A program made the translations under genes and the position numbers. Positions 1 to 10,492 of a stretch of 64,000 nt of DNA are shown piece after piece. Each line of letters starts with the position of its first letter. Position 1 is the first letter of the stretch. Below the pieces are notes generated by a model. The model saw nothing but the letters and a program-made list of their open reading frames with translations. It ran no database searches and was not told where the DNA came from. Origin of the DNA: Hydrangea macrophylla (lineage: Eukaryota; Streptophyta; Magnoliopsida; Cornales; Hydrangeaceae); contig CM066988.1 in assembly GCA_033977485.1 (NCBI GenBank), forward strand, positions 71,415,169 to 71,479,168, given 5' to 3'.

Positions 1-6
1 GAGCAT

Positions 7-744
7 ATGGACCTTTCTGGTGAGGAAGGAGAACCTGAAGGGTATGCTGTTGGAGAAGTGGATGATGCTCTGATGGAGCAGTGGGAGAATGACTCCATGT
101 GGGAACCATGGGACGAAGAAGACTTACAGGATGTGGTGCCAAAACACCACAATGCTGTATTCACTTTTGTTGATGACTTCCTTGTCATCACAGTGGTCCC
201 TTACATTTATGTGCACACGAGTTATTTGCTGTTCCGGCTCCAGTGCCCGTTACCTGCTAGTGCACATGGGTGTCTCATGCCAAAAGTGAGGTTAATTCGT
301 TGTCACTTGTCTTTCTCTTGTTTTCTTTATTTAGTTATTTCTTTCTGTTGTCTTTGCCTGTTGTTTTTATTTAATTTCTTTTCTTTTCTTTGTTTTCGTT
401 TTGTATTTCCCTTTGTCAGGATTGTCACTATGAATCCACCGTTCCCGCCTCTTTATCTTCCACATCAACTGGTTCATGGCTTTGGACCCTACATATGGCC
501 CCCGGGCACTCCGCCGCAAGAGGACAGTCCGTTGCACTATTGCACTCCGTTATCCTTGTCTCCAACGGGATTACCTCTTGCATGGGCTTTCAATTCCTTA
601 AAGACTTCAGACTTGCTCGATGATATCCTTGTTGCTTTCCAACTGTTCTGGGAAAGGGAATCATCCTGTTTGGACTCCACATGCGAAGATTTAGCAGGGA
701 ATGAAGCAATGGTGGAAGAAGAAATTTTCTTGCTCGAAGAGTAG
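7..744 (+). CDS. Unrecognised 245-aa ORF of retroelement origin (may not be a real CDS)
   Basis: The first ~60 residues are strongly acidic (Glu/Asp rich). The middle (about residues 95-140) is a hydrophobic translation of a T-rich stretch that looks like an intron, with a possible GT at 286 and a tract ending in cag at 419. A second methionine at 430 starts an MNPPFPPLY segment that resembles in layout the ATG at 1709. No family is recognised. The ORF may be two exon-like pieces joined by chance through an open intron. It lies in a retroelement remnant, not in a recognisable host gene. Confidence 0.25.
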   Translation: MDLSGEEGEPEGYAVGEVDDALMEQWENDSMWEPWDEEDLQDVVPKHHNAVFTFVDDFLVITVVPYIYVHTSYLLFRLQCPLPASAHGCLMPKVRLIRCHLSFSCFLYLVISFCCLCLLFLFNFFSFLCFRFVFPFVRIVTMNPPFPPLYLPHQLVHGFGPYIWPPGTPPQEDSPLHYCTPLSLSPTGLPLAWAFNSLKTSDLLDDILVAFQLFWERESSCLDSTCEDLAGNEAMVEEEIFLLEE

Positions 745-1080
745 TGTTCACTTCAATTGTATTATTGTCATTGGTCTTTCTGTTATCAATTGAAGTGTAA
801 TCCTAGACAAACAATTTTATTAGTTTTAGTTTTAGTTTTAGTTTTCTTTAGTTAAATAAGGCCTTCAATACCAGTGGGGGCGATAATTTTTCAATATGGA
901 TGCTATTATAAAGTTTTATTTAAATAAAAATTGCAATTTTTCTATTATGAGGATGAGTTTTTGGCTTACATGTCCTTTCGCCGCACTGTTTTATCATTTT
1001 TTTTTCTGTATGTCCAGAACAACTTAAGTCAGTTGGGGGTACTTAATTTTTCCATTCTGTGATGTCTTGGAAGTTCCAGG

Positions 1081-1204
1081 TTTGATCGATCGAACATTAC
1101 CCGATCGATCGACGATTTCATATCCTCGATCGCTTGAAAAGGCCTTAATCGATCCACGGTTTGATCGATCGAACTATCTCGATCGATCGAGACTTGTATT
1201 TAAA
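1081..1204 (+). promoter_or_regulatory. GATCGATCGA palindrome cluster followed by a TATA-like box
   Basis: Four near-perfect copies of the core GATCGATCGA lie at about 1083, 1102, 1163 and 1180, with partial copies between them. They are followed within 6 bp by TATTTAAA at 1197-1204. A weaker second cluster with the same core occurs at 1545-1620 inside the putative leader intron. The layout suggests a U3 promoter of an LTR; this is inference. Confidence 0.45.
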
Positions 1205-1388
1205 CGAGGCGTCTTGCGTACACCTCCATCAGTCTCTCTTCATCTCTCTCTTTCTTCGATCGCTCGGCGACAGAGGCGATTTGGGCGATTCTCACAACCC
1301 CCATCTCTCACACCATTTTTGAGGACTCCTGGTCCCACCACTCATCACCACTCTCACCCTCATCCTACTCTCGGCGAGTTGACCCGAG

Positions 1389-1698
1389 GTAAGGCCCGTG
1401 CCACCCCCTCTTTCCATTTTCTTGTTTGAATCTTAATAGGGGTGCCCCCATTGGTCATATGACCATTTTTATTTAGTTTGTAGTCCTTTTCCTTGTGTTG
1501 TTTTCTTTCCCGTTCTGCTTCCCAGTTGCCACCGCATCTTTGTGCTCGATCGATCGAGCTTCGCTCAAGCGATTGAAGCTTAGCTTTGTTCGATTGATCG
1601 ATAAAAGTTCGATCGCTCGAACTCTGGCAGTGGCAGTTTCTTTGTTTTCTTTTCAGTTCTTGTTTTTAATTGTCCTTTTCTTTTCCTTTCCATTTCAG
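1389..1698 (+). other. Putative leader intron before a short MNP-type ORF
   Basis: A good donor (gag|gtaagg) begins at 1389 and a T-rich tract ending in cag closes at 1698. The exon after it starts ten bases before the ATG at 1709. That ORF runs 39 codons to a stop at 1826-1828, which lies across the junction with element A. The same acceptor/ATG arrangement occurs at 419/430. This resembles leader splicing in plant gypsy elements but is not proven. Confidence 0.35.
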
Positions 1699-1708
1699 GA
1701 TCCTCACA

Positions 1709-1828
1709 ATGAACCCTATTACGGGGTATCACAGGGAGAAGCCTTTTGACCTTGCTATTCTCGACCCGGTCCCACACCACGGCTTCCGGAACACCCCCGA
1801 CCGCCAGTGGTTCACGCGCTATTTTTAG
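1709..1828 (+). pseudogene. Truncated gag-like start, 39 codons
   Basis: Starts MNPITGYH and includes TPDRQWFTRYF before the stop. The stop codon is supplied by LTR sequence of element A beyond the 1820/1821 junction, so the original protein was cut off here. No family assigned; it is called gag-like only because it follows a leader and putative splice acceptor. Confidence 0.3.
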
Positions 1829-3272
1829 TTCGAAATCTAACCATCGAAATCAAGTGAAACCAACGGGAAAGTGTCAATAACACAATATTCTACCACTGTA
1901 ATTTTTGTTTTAAGGTGGTTTCATGTCTAAAGTGGTTCGGTTGTGAGTTTTGTATGGACACTACAATCTGTCCAAAGTTTCAGTATAGTAACACTCTTTT
2001 GAAATAAGTAAACCAATGCTTTAATAAAGTGTTTGTGACCCAAAATAATTTTTTTCTAAGTAGATTAATGTGTTAGGAAGTCACCCTAAAAAGAACAAAG
2101 CATTTCTGATCTTTTTGCTATTTTTAGAAAATCGTGCAAGAACTCTGGACAGAAGGTTGTAGAATGCTGAGTGATGTCTGGTTTTTGTCCAATTCCCGGA
2201 GGTCCAACCGTTGAAACTTTGATTTCTTTTTTGGGTTAAAAACTAGACACACAGAGGCATTTTGTGTCCAAAATTCATCAAGATCAAACCATGGGAAGCA
2301 TGCTTTTTATTTTCTTAAAGATCTGGTCTGTTCTCTGCAATTTTCAGAATTTTATGACAGATTTGACCAACTTTGTAAATAATGGTCCAAATGACTTTTC
2401 TATGACCTAGAGCTCAAACCATGTTTTAATAATGATTAGTTAAGCTTGAATTCAAAGTTTAAGTGATCTAAATCACTGATTATTTCATAATTTATTCTTG
2501 TTCATGAACATATTCATCCATGTGGCTTGATGCTTGTAATTAGGACTTGTTTGCTTTAGATTTAATTTGATAGATTTAAGCTAGAAGTCTAGGATTGTTA
2601 TTTAAGATCCAACTTTACATATTGTATATCATGTGGACTAACCCTTTGTTTTGTAGCGCTACTAAGGTATGATTTCTTAAACTCCTCTTAATTTATTTTA
2701 ATTTCTTGATTTTATCGATTTTCTTGACCTTTATGCGCGACACATTAGAATTAAGATTTTGCCTTAAATGTATATATGTGGATTAGAGACTCTTTTCCTA
2801 GGTTTTATTTAATCGCATGCATTGCACGTTTTATATTCGCAGCTAGATCCCGGGTAAGTTCTCTTGTTCTTTATTGCATATCATATTGCTTGCTACTTGA
2901 ATTACGTGGCTTTTGAATGATATTTTGTAAATTGGTAATTTTACACCATTTTGACATGTTTATGTAATGTATACGTATATCTATGTATTAGTTGAGGGCA
3001 TGCTTAGATTAGTAATTCAATTAAAAGGATGTTGAGTAGAGGCCTATCGCGAGATAGGATGAGAAGGAGTGTTTTAGTCCGATGGGCTCCTTCCCTCCTC
3101 ATTCCATAATCCCCGGACCTAGTTAATCTTTGGTTTCGCAAAAGATCAGTTTGCTCTGAAAATGGTTTCTTAATTTTCCTTTTTAAAATTAAGTGGCGAC
3201 TCATTTGTTTTCTTTTTTTGAAAGAATTTTAAAAGAAAATCTGTGGGTAGAAAGAAAACTGCGATATCCACA
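1821..3272 (+). repeat. Element A 5' LTR, truncated at its 5' side
   Basis: Matches 11932-13357 at high identity, with scattered substitutions and a roughly 17-bp indel near 2965-2990. It ends in ATCCACA, three bases before the PBS. The U3 part present in the 3' LTR, including its TATA box, is absent and replaced by the unrelated 1-1820 sequence. Confidence 0.85.
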
Positions 3273-3275
3273 ATC

Positions 3276-3325
3276 TGGCGACTCTGCTGGGGATCGAACC
3301 CAGAATCTCTGGTTTCGCAGACCAG
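3276..3325 (+). other. Element A primer-binding site extended into a 50-nt tRNA-Arg antisense 3' half
   Basis: Read on the minus strand, 3325 to 3276 gives a canonical tRNA 3' half. The anticodon stem is CTGGT/ACCAG around the loop CTGCGAA (anticodon GCG, Arg). Then come a five-base variable loop, T stem CTGGG/CCCAG around TTCGATC, acceptor strand CAGAGTC, discriminator G and CCA. Lengths are 5+7+5+5+5+7+5+7+1+3. Usual PBS pairing is about 12-18 nt, so this is unusually long. It is not a tRNA gene, because no 5' half follows. Confidence 0.85.
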
Positions 3326-4679
3326 AATTTTTTTATTTTGGGTTCACTTGAGGATTAAACTTGAAAAATATCCTTTTAATCAAATCAATTAATCTTTGTA
3401 TGCCTGTTGCATTTCACTTGCATGTTTAGCCAGTCGATTGCACGGAACTATGACCTTGGATGCTCGGGGCAACCCGGTCGATCAAGTTATTATGGGACTG
3501 TGTGATCACCCTTGATCTCGTACCATGATTTTCTATATGAAGCATCCTATCGGGTGTGTGTCAAGGGTCCCTTATTTGACCAAAGCCCAGCTTTTGCATA
3601 GTAGCTGCCATAGAACCTTTCAATCTTAGGAAATCAATTCTTGATTAGAGTTATGTGCTAGGAAGTTTTGTATGCCCGGAAGGGATTACTTGAGATGATG
3701 ACGATACTTGCTTGATGAAAGATGTATAATCTTTTAATCACCTTTTAGCAATTTCTCCTCAGGATCCACGACATTTGGAGAACATGCCGAACCCTGATTA
3801 TAATATTATACTTCTTATATCATGTTTAGCTAAGCATCATTGACCTTATATGTATCCAAATTCATGAAAAGTACGGTGATAATCCGATTATGTGATCCTT
3901 CTACCCGAAGAATTTTAAATCCATCTTTGAAAGCAAACGGATTTCTGCCATCTTTATTACAAAGTTTTCAATCGTTTTTTCAAAAAATCTTTGGAGTTCA
4001 CTTCTTGATTAAAGCTCCAAACTGACCTCTTTTAAGGTATATTTTCCAAAAAATTTTGGAAATTGTTTTTAGAAGAAATGTTCTTCAAATGAATTTTAAA
4101 GCAAAATTTCAATCCAATCATCGTTATCGAGAAACATTTTCACATCCTCATTTTTAAATAAAAGATTCAGAATCCTTGAGAATTGTTTTTGAAAAATCTC
4201 ATCATTTAAAGAAATACTTTTTCGAAACTGTTGAAATATCCAACCTTTGAGAGGGTAAAGAGGATCACAATGAAAGGAAAAATTAGCACACTTGACATGG
4301 GTGAGGATTTATGTGCTTATGTGTTTATGTGTTAGGATTAGAATTTTCCTTTCTTTTGCATATACAGTAGGCACACACACACGTGCATTTCATCCGTGTG
4401 CCATATGTGCGGTGCATGCATTCAGTTGCATCAAACCATCAAAGCATGAACATGTTTGTCACATTAACCAATATCATTGCATACATGTAGCATACAAACC
4501 CACAACATCTTCCTTCCAATTAAGATCAAAATAATTCCTCGAAATTCCTTGCCTCCTGAAAATCAATTCTGCATGCGGACCTTTTCATGTCATGAATCTG
4601 TAGAAAGAGTGGAACAACCAGATCTCCTAGTGAGGACACTTCTAACCTCTTGGGTTCGTCTTCTTGATTTTAGGAGAAC
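3326..4679 (+). other. Element A leader, non-coding
   Basis: AT-rich sequence between the PBS and the gag-like ORF, with only short chance ORFs. A possible splice acceptor (ttgattttag) ends near 4672, a few bases before the ATG at 4680, consistent with the introns or leaders known in Tat/Ogre relatives. Confidence 0.5.
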
Positions 4680-5693
4680 ATGGACCATCATCTTGAGATT
4701 GATTCGCCAATGGCCTTAAGAGATTTAGAAGAGAAAGTGAACAAGCTGCAAGCCACTATTGAGCAATAGAACTTAAGGGTGAATCAATTGGAGAGGGTAA
4801 CGCTTGAGTTCTATCAGTTACTCAAAAAACAAGTGGGTTTGAATGAGGTAGTGATGAATAAATTGGAAAAGGGAATAATGGATCACCTGGCCAAGCACCA
4901 AAATCCACATCCAAGCCCAACCAATCACCAAAGCCCATGTCCAAATCCAACCTATCCTCAAAGTCCATACCCAAGCTCAACCATTCACCAAAGCCCATAT
5001 CCATGCCCAATCCCAACGAACCAAAGAGTTATTCCAAGCCCACATCTCAACCCAAAAGGCAACTCAAGTTCAAAGTCGAATCCGAAATTAAGCCGAGCCG
5101 GCAGGTCAAGAATATTCACCAACCTTGGCATGACATTATCCATGGCCCTTAATCACCTCATCAAGAGTGGTCACCTTAATCCCCTAGACCCAAGGCCACC
5201 ATCAAAACCCTTACCTCGCAAATATGACCTATCCTTGTACTGCACCTATCACCAGACTCAAGGCCACAATACCGATTCTTGCTCGAGACTCCACCATGAG
5301 ATACAGGATCTCATTGATCAGAAAATCATCACTCCTCCGCCAAATCCACAGAGTGACCTTTTGCATAACGATCTTGACTTACAAGCTCTTCAGTCTCTGA
5401 CCTCTCAATCCCAGCCATCACTAAGAACTCTCAAGGGGTTTGTTGCATCCATGAGTGCTCAACAACCAACTGGCCCTGGCCCAATCAACGAATGTGGAAA
5501 AGGTATTACTTGGTATGAGTTAGATGAATACTCTCCCGCTAAAAATTGGGCCATGGACGTGGATAATATTTCTGCACACATACTGTTGGGGGAAGACGGA
5601 CCCAGTGGTTCAAATGATGATAGTGAAATGATTGTGTTTGGAACTCCTGCTGCTAAAGCGAATGTGGATGCTCTTGGAAATCTAATCAATTGA
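4680..5693 (+). pseudogene. Element A gag-like ORF with in-frame stop
   Basis: The frame starts at ATG 4680 (MDHHLEIDSP), has a predicted coiled-coil-like stretch (LEEKVNKLQATIEQ), meets TAG at 4767-4769 and stays open from 4770 to 5693. A Pro/Ser/Asn-rich region (about residues 60-135) is followed by CTYHQTQGHNTDSC and IQDLIDQKIITPP. That C/H/H/C pattern is typical of the C-terminal gag segment of Tat/Ogre elements. The conserved gag core that normally precedes it is not recognisable, so the protein is shortened as well as interrupted. The TAG could derive from CAG by one C-to-T change. No protease or pol follows. Confidence 0.65.
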
Positions 5694-8087
5694 AAATCGT
5701 CTGTGACACTCCAGTTGAGACCAAGTCAAATCTAGTTTGGTAATCGAGTCATGTCAAGTAGGAGTCAAGTGTCAAGTCCTGTCGAGTCTTTGAGTCAGTC
5801 AGTTGTCGAGTTTAATCTCCAAATCTTTTTTTTTATCGAGTCAAGTGATGTAATCATTTTCCCTACTAGTTGAATAAAATCTCATTCTGTTTGATTCAGT
5901 GTGCCAAGTCGTGAATGTATGGATCATTAAGCCAAGAAAGAAAAAAAAAGAAGAGCAAAAATGAAAATCAAATCACTTTTTCAAATGAGCGTGAGAAATA
6001 CTTTGTTAATAAATCTTTGCATTGAAAAGGATCCCCAAATGATCAAAGCAAGTTCTGTGCCAAATCCAAGGAGGACTAGAGAATTGATTAGCTTTACTTT
6101 AAGAATTTTAAGATGCTCTTGCTCAATCTTGAAAAGATGAACTTAGAACTTGAAGCTTGCTCACCATCCTCTTTTCTTAAATACCAAGCCTAAAAGATGA
6201 GCCCAACCAGTCTAAAACCATAAACTTGGTCCTTGATGGTAGCCAGACATTTTAAATGAACTTCTTCTTCCAAAAAAAAAAAGAAAAAGAAAAAAAAAAA
6301 GAAAATGGAGCTCGCTAGGATGAAAACCCAAAAGGACGCCTAGGCAAAAGTTAGAGCACAAATAAGATGCGTGTTGATTTTAAAAATCCTAATCCTAGCC
6401 AGTTAAAATCATGGGAAGGATAAGAGACGGTAAGGTAGAGAAAAGGCAGAGAAAAGAAAAGGCAGAGAATAGATAAGATTGTGAATTCTTGAGCACTTCA
6501 AAGTAGATCACTGGCATATGAACTATCTCAAGGCTTTGTGTTGTTCTAAACAAAGAAAAGAAATTAAAAACGAAAAGTGAGACGTATCAACTTCAAGCTC
6601 AAACGCCAAGTGGGCCCAAAACAATGCAGAGATATCTTTGAAGAGCTGATATTACTTTGTGAATATGATAGAGTCTGAATAAAACGTGATGAGTGTTGTA
6701 GAGATTAACTGGCTAGTGAAAAGGTTAATAAATCAACCGTCAAATGAAAAAGAAGAAAAGAAAAGAAAAGAAAAGAAGAAAAAAAAAAGAATAAAGGAAA
6801 AAGTAGTTCATCATGCTACACAAGGGCTACCACAAGTGATATGAACTCCCTAAACCTAACTGGCAACATGGCTCGAAAAGCCCACCAATTCTTGAAGCCT
6901 TATTCTTTTAAGACCTCCAGAATCGATGAACTACGTTTTGACATGATTCCCACTTGGGGATACGTAGGCAACCTACTCGGTTCGGTCACCACCCCATCAT
7001 CTCATGCTATCTTTCATTCAGGCCTTGCCCGAACTACTTTGGACCTGATGGGGATAAGTAGGCGAACCTTCCAAGGCTCTCGGTCTATAACCATTCCTGA
7101 ACCAAAAGCATCACCCTTTGCACCTTTGGTTTCCTTCCTTCAGACTAGGGGCAAACTTGTGTTTGCCTGGAGCCATATATCTATTGCCAAACCAGGGGCA
7201 AACAAAGTTTGCCCATCAGCATTGGGTTTCCCGCTTTAGCCCACCATATTCATGATGATTACCTCTAGGTTGGGAGTAAATGGACTAAAGGCATCATGTA
7301 CCATCATGTTCTCAAAACTCTTGGATGAGTCTATTTGCCCTTAAGACTAGGGGCAAACTTTGTCTGCCAAAAACCCTTTATGTCAGAGGCAAGTTCTCAA
7401 GTAATTGAGTTTGTTTTGAAAGGATTGAAATAGAGTGCCTTTCATTCTATAAGCTAAAGCACTAATTTGAAGCACATTCTAGATGGGCAAATAATTCGCT
7501 AAATCAAAAAGGAGAAGTTTTCAAAGCTTAGATTTATCAGCAAAGCACTGCCATTGTTAGATGATGAATAAATGAAAGGTGAGATGATAAATTATTCACG
7601 ATGAAAGCACATTCATTCATAATGAATGTAGAGTTTGAGTCAGTCATCTTGAGTAACTAGCTTTGTCAGGTCTGTCCTCATTTGATGAGTCAATAAATGG
7701 TCTCAAATGTGTGGGTTTAAGATGATGAATAAAGATTTGAAAAGTCTTCATGAGCATCCCAAGGGCAATACAAGCAGAAGTTTCGAACACTATCACATCA
7801 TGGTGCTAAAATGGCAGTATAAGAGGAGTCCAAGACTAGGGGCAAAGGTGACTTCCCTCTTTTGACAGAACCGATATGTTTCTTCCAAAGGTCCGTAAAT
7901 GCAGAAAATCATTCTTTCTATCAGCTCCGTTCAAAATTCTTTGAGTCTAAAAACTCCCCAAAGATTTAAAAATTCAACTCTCTGAGTTTGTGGACTCCCG
8001 ATATTTTGTGAAATCAATTCTTTAAGTCCGAAGTAACTCCGAATATCTAAATTTGGTTCTCTGAGCATAAGAAGACTCCAGAATAAG
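5694..8087 (+). other. Element A internal non-coding region with polypurine-like motifs
   Basis: No convincing CDS. A-rich runs occur at 5940-5960, 6270-6305 and 6750-6795. The motif aggggcaaa recurs near 7146, 7192, 7344 and 7837 and closely resembles the true PPT at 10481. A GGGATACGTAGGCA-type motif near 6957-6970 recurs at 10312-10325. Confidence 0.5.
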
Positions 8088-8316
8088 CATTAGTCCTCAA
8101 AGGCAGCTTCTCTTCATAAGCATTAGTCCTCAATGGCAGCTTCTCTTCATAAGCATTAGTCCTTAATGGCAGCTTCTCCTTGCATTAGTCCTCAATGGCA
8201 GCTTCTCTTCATAAGCGTTAGTCCTCAATGGCAGCTTCTCCTTGCATTAGTCCTCCATGGCAGCATTATCGGTGTTAGTCCTCAATGGCAACCTTGCATT
8301 AGGTCTCAATGGCGAT
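8088..8316 (+). repeat. Tandem repeat, ~25-35 bp units
   Basis: About seven imperfect copies of a unit built on gcattagtcctcaatggcag followed by cttctc and a short variable spacer. It directly precedes the longer-unit array. Confidence 0.8.
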
Positions 8317-10042
8317 CCTCGTAACATAATTTACGTCGATCCTCTGGTTGGGAGTGTAACATATTTAAATTCTCGGTTTTTGCAACAAATTTGCGTCAAC
8401 CCTCCTTTTGAGAATATATCAAATTTATATTCTCGGTCTTCGCAACAAATTTACGTCGATCCTCTGGTTGGGAGTGTAACATATTTACATTCTCGGTTTT
8501 CGCAACAAATTTGCGTTAACCCTCGTTTTGAGAATATATCAAATTTATATTCTCGATCTTCGTAACAAATTTACGTCGATCCTCTGGTTAGGAGTGTAAC
8601 ATATTTACATTCTCAGTTTTCGTAATAAATTTGCGTCAACCCTCGTTTTGAGAATATATCAAATTTTTATTCTCGGTCTTCGTAACAAATTTACGTCGAT
8701 CCTCTGGTTGGGAGTGTAACATATTTACATTCTCGATTTTCATAACAAATTTGCGTCAACCCTCGTTTTGGGAATATAACGGATTTGTACTCTCGATCCT
8801 CGTAACATATTTACATTGATCCTTCAAAATGTAACAGATTTGCACTCTCGATTCTCGTAACAAATTTGCGTTAACCCTCGTTTTGGGAATATAACGGATT
8901 TGTATTCTCGATCCTCGTAACATATTTACGTTGATCCTTCAGAATGTAACAGATTTGCACTCTCGGTTCTCGTAACATATTTGCGTTAACCCTCGATCCT
9001 CGTAACATATTTGCGTTGATCCTTTATTTGAGAATGTAACATATTTGCACTCTCGGTTCTCGTGACATATTTACGTTAACCCTCATTTTGGGAATATAAC
9101 GGATTTGTATTCTCAATCCTCGCAACATATTTGCGTTAACCCTCGATCCTCGTAACATATTTGCATTGATCCTTTATTTGAGAATGTAACATATTTGCAC
9201 TCTCGGTTCTCGTAACATATTTGCGTTAACCCTCGTTTTGGGAATATAACAGATTTGTATTCTCGATCCTAGTAACATATTTGTGTTGATCCTTTGTTTG
9301 AGAATGTAACATATTTGCACTCTCAGTTCTCGCAACACATTTGCGTTAACCCTCATTTTGGGAATATAACGGATTTGTATTTTCGATCCTCGTAACATAT
9401 TTGCGTTGATCATTTGTTTGAGAATGTAACAGATTTGCACTCTCGGTTCTCGTAACAAATTTGCGTTAACCCTCGATCCTCGTAACATATTTATGTTGAT
9501 CTTTTGTTTGAGGATGTAACAGATTTGCACTCTCGGTTCTCGCAACATATTTGCGTTAACCCTCGTTTTGGGAATATAACGGATTTGTATTCTCGATCCT
9601 CGTAACATATTTACGTTGATCCTTCAGAATGTAACAGATTTGCACTCTCGGTTCTCGCAACATATTTGCGTTAACCCTCATTTTGGGAATATAACAGATT
9701 TGTATTCTCGATCCTCGTAATATATTTGCGTTGATCCTTTGTTTGAGAATGTAACAGATTTGCACTCTCGGTTCTCGCAACATATTTGCGTTAACCCTCA
9801 TTTTGGGAATATAACGGATTTATATCCTCGATCCTCGTAACATATTTGCGTTGAACCTTTGTTTGAAAATGTAACAAATTTACATTCTCGGTTCTCGCAA
9901 CAAATTTGCGTTAACCCTCGTTCTGAGAATATAACAGATTTATATTCTCGATCCGCGTAACAAATTTACGTCGATCCTTTGTTTTGAGAATGTAATAGAT
10001 TTATATTCTCGGTCCTCGCAACGAATTTGCATTAACCCTCAC
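8317..10042 (+). repeat. Satellite-like tandem array, ~120-bp unit made of two ~60-bp halves
   Basis: Half-units alternate between a form with gatcctcgtaacatatttg and one with ggttctcgcaacatatttg, each ending in gagaatgtaaca- or gggaatataacg-type sequence. About 14 double units, some missing a half (for example near 8990-9010 and 9465-9490). Placement just upstream of the PPT matches the hypervariable 3' region described for Tat/Ogre elements. Long minus-strand ORFs here are simply open repeat frames. Confidence 0.9.
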
Positions 10043-10480
10043 AATCAAATCAAAAGCATCTTCATGACCCCCGTAATGGATTTTGCATCAGTCAAGAATC
10101 AAGTAATCTTCTCTGACTATGGCGTCACGTAATGTGCGTCATGCGTGGAAAAGACATGATAAGCATGACGTTTGCATAACCAGGTCTATTCAGGAATCAA
10201 CATTACATGGCATGCGCATCACGATAGGATAGGTGCATCCATCTGTATGGTTACTTGTGCTTGTGTATGTTTGGCTCCTGCCCGAACTACGTCTTGGTCT
10301 GATTCCTGATGGGATACGTAGGCAGCTCACCGTTGAGCACGACCAACATGAACCGTTTATGAAACCGTTTTTTGCAACGCATTTTGTTTTACCCAAATTC
10401 GACAGTCTGGTTAAAGGTTTGTCTTCACACGGTCTTTGACATTCACTCATGGGACGCGTTGCCCCCACGAGCTCTGTCAA
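10043..10480 (+). other. Element A 3' untranslated segment
   Basis: Unique sequence between the tandem array and the PPT with no recognised CDS. It contains the gaactacgt...gggatacgtaggca motif (about 10282-10325), also present around 6957-6985. Confidence 0.45.
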
Positions 10481-10492
10481 AGAGGGGCAAAC
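10481..10492 (+). other. Element A polypurine tract
   Basis: AGAGGGGCAAAC immediately precedes the LTR start TGTAGACACC, the expected position for plus-strand DNA priming. Confidence 0.8.

Larger units (their letters stand above)
1..1820 (+). mobile_element. Degenerate LTR-retrotransposon leader/gag-start remnants, unclassified
   Basis: Two similar modules are seen. Each has a T-rich tract ending in a cag acceptor, ten bases beginning with gat, then an ATG followed by codons for Asn-Pro (ATG at 430 and at 1709). A GGGGG-containing polypurine-like stretch lies near 1030-1042. The 1081-1191 interval is full of GATCGATCGA palindromes. The block stops abruptly at 1820, where the partial LTR of element A begins. 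No protein domain was recognised, so the superfamily is open. The sequence may continue to the left of the window. Confidence 0.45.

Noticed and set aside
3276..3325. A tRNA-Arg gene on the minus strand
   Set aside because: Only positions 27-76 are present, with an encoded CCA and LTR-adjacent position; there is no D arm or 5' acceptor strand, so it is primer-derived, not a tRNA gene.
6841..7239. 132-aa ORF in element A as a coding region
   Set aside because: Contains the repeated PPT-like motif and no recognisable domain; upstream and downstream are non-coding.
9174..9801. Minus-strand ORFs of 144 and 81 codons with repeated LREPRVQICYI-like peptides
   Set aside because: They are open frames through a 60/120-bp tandem repeat whose period is a multiple of three; no start context or domain.
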